A stretch of DNA of 64,000 bases from positions 6,635,885-6,699,884 of the forward strand of contig NC_092029.1 of assembly GCF_042242105.1 (NCBI RefSeq). Direction: 5' to 3'. Each line of letters starts with the position of its first letter. Position 1 is the first letter of the stretch. The stretch comes from Pempheris klunzingeri. Taxonomy: Eukaryota; Chordata; Actinopteri; Acropomatiformes; Pempheridae. Position numbers and translations under genes: made by a program. Below are positions 50,631 to 62,069 of the stretch, in pieces. The notes under the pieces were generated by a model, which saw only the letters and a list, made by a program, of their open reading frames with translations, searched no databases and had not been told where the DNA came from.

Positions 50631-50937
50631 CTGTGGAGAAAGTTGGTTTCTGTCAATACACCGGCGCTGAGGTATTGACATGAGGTAGACACAGCAGGAT
50701 CTTCACTGCAGCATTGCCCAAACTGCGTGTGATCCCCCCATACAGTAGGAATGATTGAAGGAGAGCAGGTTAAAAAGGGAAGACACCTCTTCACTTTGAA
50801 CTAGAACAAAACAGGGAGCTGTGAATAACAACCCCGCCGGCGATATAGCGCGTCTAACTGAAACCGAAGATTGATCTTAACATGAATAGAAACATGAAAA
50901 TACCAAGGTGAGAAAGTTATGAAAGAGACGAACAAAA

Positions 50938-51011
50938 AAAAAAGGAGGGGGGGGGGGATGACACGCGGAGGGGAAATCAAAGAAATTTGCGAGAGGGGGG
51001 TGGGGGGGGGG
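50938..51011 (+). repeat. bmp2: G-rich tract with four or more long G runs in bmp2 intron 1
   Basis: The plus strand has runs of about 12, 4, 6 and 10 G residues within 75 bases after an A-run. This is enough for a G-quadruplex. It lies on the template strand for bmp2. Confidence 0.8.
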
Positions 51012-51577
51012 CGCAGACACAAAGTCTCCAATTAGAAGAGATAAGACATCTTGTTTAGTGAAGTGATGTGAAAAGCAATGCAGGTCTGCGTAGCCCGAAA
51101 GATCAGAAGAAGCATGAAAGGCTGTCAGGGAGCAGAGTCAGAGGACAGGGCAGCAGGGGAGCAGTCAGACGGAGCTACAAGCGTCTATTTGCAGAGGCTT
51201 TGACGGTCATGTATAATCATAAGGGATAGAGTTACTTCAAGAGGCTCGCAGGTGTTAGATCTGACGTGCGTACCAGAGCCAGATGTAGCCCGGGACAAGA
51301 CATCAAAAAACATCAAAAAGTAAATATCATCTGAGTAACAAAACCTCCTGAGAAACAACTTGTTGACTGCATTTCTCTTTTCTCTGCGTTTTGCGTAATG
51401 CTCAAAATGGGCATGTTTTAACTTTTATACGCACACCCTGTAAGCCCGTACGGTGAGACTTCTGTCGATCTCTAGTTGTAAAGAAAACAGTTGCTCATTT
51501 ATACCCACTGACATTACTAAGATTTGCTTTCTTTATAAAACTGTAACAGTTTTCAAAGTCCACCAGTCTTGTTTTAC

Positions 51578-51900
51578 CTGACGAGGAAGCGCTGTGTCCG
51601 GTCGTCGTTCCACCTTTGGGCTCCGATAAATTCCACATTAATTCGTAGTTAATCCACGTTGCTTCTCCTTGGGGGACCAAAGACAGCCCATGCCTTTCGC
51701 CGATCGCCTCTCGCACATATTCTCACCAGCTGCGAAGTCGAGTTTAGGTCTTGGTCAGCACGGAAAGGAGAAAAAAACGATGTTAAGTCTATGAGGAAGC
51801 GGGTTCGCGTAGGCAGGAGCGATGTAAGTATGAAGCATCTTGGTTGAACATCTTCAAAAGAGAACAGTTCGCTGAGACAAAAGTTGAGCGCAGCTCGCTT
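51578..51900 (-). other. bmp2: Probable non-coding exon 1 of bmp2
   Basis: A good donor (CCTCGTCAG|GTAAAAC on the minus strand, last exon base 51578) lies 950 bases upstream of exon 2. Upstream of it is GC-richer sequence with little repeat content. The outer boundary is a guess, because the transcription start cannot be read from sequence. Confidence 0.5.
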
Positions 51901-52100
51901 GAAGAGAGATAAGCGCGCTCAAGTGTCGCTCCTTGGACCCTGTTGCTTCGAGTCGGGGAGCGCGTCGCCTTTCCTCTGTGCGCACAGCGTAGTGGTTGAA
52001 TTGATTGGTGCCTTCTCTTCCCCCAGCGACTCTTTTTGTCGTACAGTGATGTCACCAAGGGGCTGTCAATCATTTGTCCACTACGAAGCACCTCCTGCGG
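51900..52100 (-). promoter_or_regulatory. bmp2: Probable bmp2 promoter region
   Basis: A CpG-richer patch contains a CCAAT box in the direction of transcription (ATTGG at 52004-52008 on plus) and a CRE-like GTGATGTCAC at 52046-52055. No TATA box is evident. Assignment rests on position upstream of the putative exon 1. Confidence 0.4.
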
Positions 52101-52788
52101 ACCTCCAACTCCAAACTTTTTCATGTCAAATAAACACACATTAGAGCCACGGACCTGCTTTAGGAGAACATTTGTCACAGAGACCCCAAGACCAAAGATT
52201 TTGGTTTGTATTGGTTTGGATCACTGGAGTGAAAACTATCGGAATAGTCACTTTCGTGCAATTTCCAGTTTGAATTAATCCTTGCTCATTTACTCCTGCT
52301 CCTCCATGCACCTCCATAATCCCTGCCCCCCCCCCCCCAAAGCATTGAGAACTATGAGCATATATATTAAAACACCTCTATCCATGTACAAACAGCTCTT
52401 TTTCTCTCTCACATCTTTACATATTCTTGAAATTCACACCATAAAAATAGGTACAAAGTCAACATTTAAAACCATACTGTTGTTTGTGTTTGGGGTGATT
52501 TTCCATACATAGGAATAGCAATCCTCTATTTGCTTAACTTTTTAAAATAACATCAAAATGGCTTGTTACAGCTCCCAGGTGGTGTAATATTTCTCTGAAT
52601 TTTACCACACGGAGCAAAGAAGATGTCGGCTTATGCTGTTTTCATAAATAGATAACTGATCGAGGTGTTACACATGTTCAGCTTTTGGATCAAGGCTAAT
52701 AGATAATGGCATCACAGTGTGTTGCTTTTGTGGTTTTAAAGGATTAGACCCTGCAGAGGGACTATCGCATCCTCCTGCTGAACTTCAC

Positions 52789-52816
52789 TGTGTGTGTGTG
52801 TGTGTGTGTGTGTGTG
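52789..52816. repeat. (GT)n microsatellite
   Basis: About fourteen GT units. Confidence 0.9.
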
Positions 52817-55800
52817 GATGGTTGTACATGTGTGACTCACACCAGGGCTGATTTATACACGCTTCCTCCTGGCTGGATTAATCGTCTCATTTCAGTCCAA
52901 TTCACAGCAGTTTATCAATATATCAGTGGCAGATTTTGGCTGCACGTATTGTTGTCTGAAGCGAGAGAGCAAGAGAAATCCTGTCGAATTTACAAAGAAG
53001 GCCATATTTTTTCGCTTAGTTAAGGTGAAACTCCACATTTTGAACAAAATCGTTTCTTAAACTGTCTGCTTTGGTCTGATTTAAATGCACATGCACATCT
53101 CCTTTTTCTCTGACATATGTTATCCATTTATGTTGAAAGATTCACCTAGACTTGAGAGAGAACCCGCTGTATTCGTACAGTACATGCTCTCAGTGGCACA
53201 GAGGGGTGAGAGAAACTTTGCTGCATTGTTTTTTGCCTGTGGGGTGTAGTCAACAACATTAATGTTTGGTTCATCTCCATAAGAAAAGCCTCCATTGATT
53301 CCCTTTAGTGACTTCCAGTAGGTGATGATGGTGGGGCAGGCGGCTGTGTTTTGGCCAAAGCACCGGGCCTGTTTTCTTTGGAGAGATGGCAATAGATTAA
53401 ATCCCACTGAGATCACAAGATATCTTTGTCTCCCTCCAGGACAATAACATTTTATGAGGGATAATCCCAGATCATCCACTTAGCAATTAAAATACAGAGA
53501 GGCCCGTGGGTGCATGTGTTACCTGAGTGGCAGTATGCAATGTTTCTTGGCCTTCCCCTCGCTGGATCCAAGCACATCTGATTTTATACTGTTGTGGTGG
53601 TGAATCTCTAATGCTTCTTTTTCTTTTGTGACTGTTCTCACCTTTTGGTCAATGAAAGGAATCATTTAAAGGCGACTTATACTTGTGACATATACTTACT
53701 GTCCACTCTTTTCCATTTAAGTTATTCCAGTCCTGTTCATCCAGTCGTTTATCTTCCATCTTCCACTCATTCATAAAGTCGGGGTATGGGAGAGCATGTT
53801 AATTCATCCCCGCTGCTTAGATTTGCTCTATTGTCGTGTTAATCTATTGGCAGTGATAGTTGGGTCTCTGCTGTTGCCAAAACACCACTTGGTGAAGCTA
53901 GTGCGCTAAACCCAAACCCAGGTAAAAGCTGCTCGGCATTTAGATGCTTTAGATTGGGGGATAAGGGCTCACACAGTAAGCCGTGAGTATCTTTAATTAC
54001 CCGAGTGAGAGGATTAGAAAGAGAGGGCTTTATCTGATGCTTTCTCCCTCTTTTTCTTTCTGTATATATCAGAGTGTGTGGTTTGAATGAGGTGGCGTAT
54101 AAAGGTGTGTGTTTGTGTGTGTGTGTGTTTTGAGCACGCGTACGTGCACATATTGTATGTGCCTTGGCACAGCTTGTGTCAGGCCAGTGCCGAGGAATGT
54201 GTCTCGCCAAGGCTGTTGAGGGACTTGATCAGTGATGCCCAGAGTGGTTTGAGAAGATCATGCGTCTCTGATACTGTATATATCATTGTTTTGAGCCAGA
54301 TACATCATGCCTATCTAATCGCTGCTGCTGATCCAATTACAGGCTGATTGAAAGGACAACATCACAGAGCGAAACCCTGGCAGCCAGAGAGGGCAGGTAG
54401 AGATATGCAATCTGAAACACAAATGAACGACTTACTGAGGAGGGCTCTGAGAGGTTAAACTGTGACTCAGCCAGACAACTTTAACCCAGCACGACCATCA
54501 CCATCAGTATCGTCTGTGTTTCCTTCCAGCAGGCATTTGTTTGTCCGTGATAGCAGTAAATTGTCTCTGAAAGTTACAGCATAAAATCCAAGGTCAAGAG
54601 AGAAGTGCTCACAGGGATCTCTGCTGTTCTATAGCACTACAGAGTCATCCGGCCCATTAGGACAGTAGTTTGCACATTTTTTCATGGCAATATTTCTACG
54701 TGTTCTACTTTCTTTACCAACAGCTTATAGGAAGGGGAAACATTACTCAAGTTAAAATGCAGTTTTGTCACAACATGTGCATTTGCTGTGTAGGGTTTCC
54801 CACACTTAGTTTAAGCTCAAGTCCATAATATTTTATAACTATATGTTCATTTTTATGGTGTAACAGCAGTTACTCAGTTTTCACAAATTGTGTTGCGATA
54901 AAAATGTCTAAACCATTATACAAGAACTTGAGGCTTGTCTTTGAGAGTAACTTTTAACTTTTTTGGCTGCAGGAAAGTTTACAGGGAAGAAATTTTAGTG
55001 AGAATCCTCAGTCGACACAAGCCTAATATTTTGTGATCCCTCAAAATCTCCCATAACCCACAGGTGGGTTGAAAAACAACACATCAGAGCATCTGTACAT
55101 CCTATAACGGTTGTTTATCTGCAGACCGTTGTTATCAGCTTAAACTAGAGTTCTTGGAAATCTTTTTGTCCCAGCATAAGGGCTAATTCCGGCCCATCTC
55201 TGATCCGAGCCCTGAGGCCTTCCACACAACTGAAATTTCTCAGACCACTGAACACTCGCTGCCACGAATAACCCTACTTTGTCCCATCTCTAGGTGCTGT
55301 TTGACTTTCTTTCTCTTTTGTTATGTTCTGACCCATTTCATCATAATTTATCAACCCTCACTGACAAATGGAGGACAATTTGGGGCCCGTGGAGCACTAA
55401 CACACCAGACCAGGTTTAGTATTATGAAACACACAGATCCTCACCTGCATATTGTATGTTTTTCTAGTAATTTGAAAGTCAGATATCTTCATTGGTATTT
55501 CCATTCATCCTTCACCTTTGGGAAAATCATCTTCAGTAACCAAAAGAATAATATACAGTAAACCGCCGTCATGTATTTTTCTTCAGCTAATAGATGTATC
55601 TTTTTCTTGTATGGAAACCCCCTTAAGAGAGAACAATGTGTAATACATAACACTTATAAAAGTATAATGAATCTGTTCGAGGGGGAATATTTGAGGTTAT
55701 TTGAGGGAGATTAGGATAGAATGTTTTGTTGTTTTAATACATAAGTCCTGAGGAAGAGAAGAAGACATGGTTTATTGTCCTCCTGTACACGCTCATTTCT

Positions 55801-57038
55801 TTGCATGCCACAGTATGTGTGCCGCATGTGTGTGTGTGTGTCCGTGTACGAATGTTGTGCTGGATGTGGATGGCGCGGCCTTCTCTTGTCATCACGTACA
55901 TTCCAGGAGTCAGGGGGCAGACGAAGCCCTGAGATGACACTGCAGATCCAACTATTAGCCTTTCACCTGCTGTTAACAGCAACTTGGCGAGACACAGGAC
56001 CTGCATTCCTCTGCTTTGAGCCAGATGTAGCCTTAACACACAGTAACATACTTACAGGGAGATAATCTTCAGAGATGTTGCTCGAAACCAGGGAACGATT
56101 TGTTGCTGCGACTCACCTCTAATTCGACGCTAGAGCAAAGTTGTCTTTTTAATTTGGAAACCAGTAAAAACTTCATCAATCCACATGTGTTTGACAGCAG
56201 AAGCACGACTGCTGGGTTATGCCGAGCACGTGCACATGGCGCATGAAAGAGATTGTGGGGAAATGGGACGCATTTCATATAGGTTGGTCCCAAAATGGAA
56301 ACCCACCAAGGTCAGAGACGGCCAGCAAGAAAGCCAGAGTCAATATTTATGGATACTGAACATGTGGCACACTTCTCTACCCACTAATTTGAGCAAGTCC
56401 ACCTCCAGATTATATGGCCTCTAAGAGATCACAAAAGAGGATCCAAACCTCGCTTGCATGTTTCAAATATTGAGAAGCGCGTCGAGGTTGGTGACTGACT
56501 AGAAGCTGTGCATAATTTGGCAAATTGGCACAATGTTTATTTGTTTGTGTTTTAATTTCCTGTGTAAATAGGGAACAAGGGAGCTTTGATCTGGCAGTGA
56601 GGGCTGCTCCTGTATCTAGAGCTGCAGTTTGTAATTATCAGTATCACTGCTCTAGATATCACTGTAATTATCATATTGTGAGGTGACTTTTGGTTGGCTT
56701 TAACTAAAACCAAAAAGGTAGAATTTCGTATTCAGACTTTTAAGTCCTCCATCAGTTGTCTCATATCAAAAAACAATGAAAAGCGTTAATTGTCTTTTAT
56801 CTATCACATATATGTCTTTTGAAGTCAAAATAATGTTCTTGATGCTTGTTCTGTACTAAACAAAGTGGAGGTTGATGCCTGTTCTGGCATTATAACAGCA
56901 ATAACACCACAAGGCTATAAAATCAGAAACATTTAGCTCTGTACGGACCTCACACTTTAACAACTTACAGTAGGAATCATATAAACACAGGTTTCATTTA
57001 GCGAACGAGTTCGGATGAGAGGCAGCTACTTCCATTTT

Positions 57039-57065
<27 letters not shown>
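57039..57065. repeat. (GA)n microsatellite
   Basis: About thirteen GA units. Confidence 0.9.
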
Positions 57066-57069
<4 letters not shown>

Positions 57070-60000
57070 AATACAGGGATCTGCCCTTTGAATGCAGCTC
57101 CACTCATAAAGACACCATGCGTCACTCAATTATACGTCTGCATGATTAGAAGCTTGGGCTACATAAACAGCCAGCGTCAAGATTTACATTTTACCGCTTA
57201 AGCACAAGCAGCTGTTTACAGGCCGAGGAAGGAAGGAAAACACTTAGTGAGTATCTATACATGAGAGGGCATTGGGAACTGACACATCTCCAGCAAAGAT
57301 GGCTTCAATTAATAGTTGTTTATGTAGATCTAGTGTATTACTGGAATAGCTGATTGCTTTTTGTACTCTCAACGCTACTGCTTCTGGGTTTTAAACACGT
57401 TAATATGTGTATGTAGCTGAGTTAAAGTGCAGTACAAAATTAAGCTTGTTTCCGTGCAATTGCAGGCACTTTAAAGGTTCAGGAAGCCAAAAAGACAAAT
57501 AGAAACATCCTGATAGAAGTGTTGTGACCTTCACAGGCAAACACAAACTGACAGCATTTTCAATCACTCAGTGGATAAGATGAAAGGGCAACACTCTGCT
57601 CATACTTCATCTCCAGTGTCAAGCCGTAAGCAATAACATGCACTGGAGCTTCAAATGTTCCTCACTTTCACAAAAACCATTTCAACTACACACAGTGAGA
57701 TTACACTATTGCGTGACGCAAGAAATTGCTTGAATCTGCGGGTTTTATCATGTGTACAGAGAAGGTTAGACAAAGCTGAGCATCTCATATCAAACAGAGC
57801 AAGGCCAGTATATCAACAGCTTTAAGGGTAAATATTCACAAGGGTTTATTTTGTATGTAGATAATATTACTGTAGGTAAACAGGAGGCATGTCATTACTG
57901 CAAATAAAGCCAACATGTCTTAAAAAAGATGCATGCACATAATCAGGGTCTGGCTGTTTTCGGCATTGTAGCTAAACAATTACATTTTGTGTGACTGTTA
58001 AAGTAGCTCTTATTAATGTTTTTATGCGTACACTACTATGTGTAATGTGAGTTTTGCTCATAGTGACAAACCTGCACCTTATTTACTCAGATGTTACAAG
58101 CTTTGCAAGATTGATTGAATGCATCATTGTGTGTTGAGTGTGTCACCTGTCTGAGTGTTGCAGCTAGCCGGCGCTATAGCAAGTGAAAGACAAGACAGCT
58201 AACAGGATGCCCATGTTGAATATGCAGTTGTGCTTGACCAGGCATTGTCATTTGCATTTATGTACTTGCATGGGGCCATGTGTCTGACCTAAGTCTATAT
58301 TCTTACACACAAAGAACAAAGTCTCTCCTCTGATCTACACACATCTTGTACATGATCTATTTTGAACTCAAAATGGCAAATTTCGCTCAAAGGTGAGGAG
58401 TTTCCATCTTTGAGCAAAAGGCCTTTGATAAACCTGGTGTTACCTACCTGCCCAAAGCAAACTAGCAAACAAACAAAATCAGTGACTAGTGAAGTCAGCC
58501 AGTCAAGCATGGTTGAGACCCAAAACAGAGCTAAAAGAGAATGTATTTTGGAGTTCAATTTCCTGGGTAAGCATAAACACAACTCTGAAAGAAGGTCCTA
58601 TCAAGTTTAAAGGTGATAATATGTCAGAGTTGTGTTTATAGCTTGTTTCCACAAGTGGCCAACAAAATCAAGTTTAAGTGTCACATGAAAGAAGTTTGCT
58701 GTTGTTCACAGCTGAGCTGCAATAGTGGTGTTAGCATTGAATATCATTAAGTGCTTGCTGTGCTGCTGCTATGTTTTATCCAGCCTTTTTAGTCTTAAAA
58801 ACTGTGTTGTGTTTAAAGTTAAATAGGTCACCACTGAGCTAGAAAGTAGAATAACTGTAATCCATATTTATTGTCACGCTGTGGTCGTCTATTAATCTAT
58901 TCTCTTCTTTTCTTTCCCTTGATTTGAACACCTACACAGTTATTAGTAGCACTGTGCACTGCAGCTGTGTAGGGAAAAAAACTACGACATCTTTATAACA
59001 AATATATACAGCTGTAGCAAAATGCAAACACTGGCTTTCACATGGTTGAGGCTGGTCCGGAACAAACCCATTTCATTGTCACATTTCATTATCATGGTGT
59101 CGTGCTGAGTCTGATCCCAGCCGTACAGCCTGGAGGGAGCAGAGCAGCAGGGTTGTCTGACAGGGGGAGAGAGGAGGCTAGTAGGCTATAGGGAGGACCT
59201 GATTGTACTCTGGCATCCACAGAATGACATTATAGCTGTGTGGTTTCATGATAATAATAATCTTCAGAGCAGCTGTATAAACATTTAACTGACATCCACT
59301 CCCTGGGCATGCAGTATGTATCTTTAACTTCTACTAGGGCCAGTCTGATGCAACTATTCATATCTCCGCCCATCTCTCTCTCCCTCTCTCTCCCTGTCCG
59401 CTTGAGATACATGATCCATGTTAGTATTTGCTGTAAATGTGAATGGAAAAAGAATGTTCACATCACATTAAGCTTTCAACATTTGAGGGAAAAGCACATC
59501 ATGTTACTAGAACAAGCACAGCAAGATGATATACTGTGTGGACTCACATAGAGCTGCGACAGTTGTCTTGTTTCACTCACTTTGAAAAACTGGGAAACAG
59601 TTTTCAAAAATTTGGGACTCAACAGAGGCCAATAAATTCAGGCAAACCCTTGCTCCGGCCCCTCACAATGTAGCCTATTTCCTGGTAACATTTGTCTTAA
59701 TTCATGGCAGTTTGTGTAAATATTTATGTCACTAAACTAACTGTTCTGTATACAGTAAGCCCCCCAATCTTCCCTGGAATGTGATTTAATTGGCGGTTTC
59801 CTCTGTTTATCCTGTTTCATACGGTTATGGGCGAGCTTACTGTAATGAATAATCAGGTAGATAAAATGTGGCCTTAAATTAAATGTCCTCCTTAAAGGAA
59901 ATCAAATGAAGGTTAATACCCGCTTCATGCCCCCTGTCTGTAATTCACATTCTCTCATCACATGCCAGATTACCATTATGTGTCATTTGTAATACAATAA

Positions 60001-61128
60001 ACAGACTCCAGATGGCTTGGATTCTCTCGAATATACACAGAGCAACAGAAGCTATGGGGAGAGCTGCTGTATTTTACTATGTAGTCACTTTGCCTCAGAC
60101 AGCCAGGCCAACTCTCTTTTAGAGGCTGGCGTATTATATCCTGAAAACTTGCTTACTCAGTTTTAGAATGTGGGACAAGGAAATGAGGACAACTATTAAA
60201 AAAAAGTTCATGGACTGGAGATTAGTGTGTGTTTTGTCAGTTACAATAAGAGTGAATGACTAATCTTGAACAAATGCAACCATACTCAGATTTTTTTCCT
60301 GCACTGTTCCTCCTTGATGTTTAAATTTGTCAGGCCAGCTGTGTAGTGAGCTATATCAAAGTAGTTTCCTTGTTTCTCACACATCTTTGACATTGTGCAG
60401 CGGAGCAGGCAATGTAAACGAACGGCAAGAAATGAGAGTTTCTGATCTCCTAATTCATCTTGGCTCTTGCCTTGTCATTGCACGCTGTGCTTTTTATATC
60501 CATATCGTGGAGCTCTGCCACAGCACCACAAACAGACGTGTGTGAAGGCTGGTTCTTTTCCAAAACACACTAAAAACATGTGCATGACATATGAGATGTC
60601 AGCTGAAGACTTACCTAAACACCTCTGTTATGATGGCTATCTCACATCCGACGGTGATTTATCTGTGATTATTTGGCCTCTCTGCTTTTGGGGCAAGGGA
60701 CAAGGAAAAGACCACTCGTTCGGTTTATGCATGGATCATTGAGGAACACTGGGCCTCTTGTCAGTATGTCGAATTTTACCCCAGAATGAAACATTCTGTT
60801 TTCCTAACCTGGTTAAGTAATCACATTACCTAAGACTCCATAAAGTGGAACAAACAGTAGCATATAACCCTGACTTCTTTTTATGTGCCTTGAGTGACAG
60901 ATTGGCTTTCATCAAAGAGGCAAGCAAAGAAGTTATATAGTCATTTTGCTATGCTAAGAATACTAAATTGATCCTCATATGTAGAACATCTGGTGAAAAG
61001 CAATTTCCACCCAAGTGTTTTAGTATTTCCTCCTAATTAATTTCACATGTACATGACAAGAGTGAGCGGCCTCCCAGAACCAAGGCACAAAAGCCAGCTT
61101 TGTTTCACTGTTACAAAAGTCATCTGTG

Positions 61129-61157
61129 GTTCCTGGTTCAAGGTTTGAACCAGGAAC
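61129..61157. repeat. Perfect 13-bp inverted repeat, 3-nt loop
   Basis: GTTCCTGGTTCAA at 61129-61141 is the exact reverse complement of 61145-61157, separated by GGT. Function unknown. Confidence 0.9.
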
Positions 61158-61966
61158 TTGAAATCAATGCTGAAAGCAGCATTTTGGGGAGAAAAGTCAC
61201 ATCTCGCGCCTCAGTGGCACACGGGGCTAAGGGTTCACGTTTACATTTGGCCAATTGGTGACTTGTGAAGCAAGCGGAGCATGTCAGGCAGAGTTGCATG
61301 AAACAGGCGAACGTGAGAGAGAGCAGGCACACAGCCTTCACAGGACTGAGTGAAAAGTAAGTGCGAAGCCACCAATCCAAGCCATAATGAAGGAGTGTGC
61401 GTTCAAAATGCAGAGTATTAGAGGCAGTTCTTGGATCTGTGCATGAAATGCTTGAAATTGTCTGTCATGACTCTCAGCACCTATAAGTAACAATTATGTC
61501 AAAGCAGTGGACAGAGGAATCCCAGTTGAGATGATAACCACACTTTTCAGTTGATCTCCCTGGTATACATCATCTTTACATGCAGTATTGCCAAACATAA
61601 CAGCATTTCTTATCGAAGATCTTGAAGTAGATTAACCATTAATGTCATGTCGCACTGTAAATCACAACTGTCTGAGAGACAGGCGTCTCAGCTTGTGAAG
61701 GTGATTGTGCGACTGCTGTGAGACACAACGCTTCTTGTTATTACTTGTCCAGATGACAAGTAAAAAGAGCTCCTAGAACATTGGTGTCGACAGATGAAAA
61801 GTTGGCTTGATCAGATTAATCATTAAAGCAGGAGATAGGAGCATACCGCGGCATTGTTTTTAACACAATCTTGATGCCGCTCAATCTGAGACGTCTGTTT
61901 GGATAGGGCGTCTGGGACCACCTGGATGAATCTAACGTTTGTTTGCCAAAACCGCACATTTCTCAC

Positions 61967-62068
61967 CTGAAGGTCTCTTCTTTACAACGGGGTTCCCCCC
62001 CAGAGAGTCAGAGAGTCTGCTTTTCATCTCCCCCAGCTCTTCATCTTGAGAGGAGATGTGATGCATAG
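61967..62068 (-). CDS. Orphan internal exon of an unidentified minus-strand gene
   Basis: On the minus strand a strong acceptor (TTATTTCTTCTTTCTGTAG, ending at 62069) opens an exon of exactly 102 bases that closes with TTCAG|GTGAGA at 61967. It has one open frame with phase 1 at both ends, so it could be skipped without a frameshift. It encodes about 34 residues, beginning MHHISSQDEELGEMKS and ending NPVVKKRPS: a charged, helix-prone stretch, then a basic tail. I do not recognise the protein. No partner exon is convincing within the window, so the rest of the gene would lie beyond 64000 or across long introns to the left. It could also be a chance or non-coding exon. Confidence 0.4.
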
Positions 62069-62069
62069 C

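Larger units (their letters stand above)
52110..61960. other. Gene desert upstream of bmp2
   Basis: No gene recognised on either strand. It includes a C13 run at 52326-52338, a GT repeat at 52789-52816, a GA repeat at 57039-57065 and several short CA/GT patches (54108-54128, 55828-55842). Long non-repetitive AT-rich stretches, for example 59700-60050, look like possible conserved non-coding elements, but this needs alignment. Confidence 0.55.
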
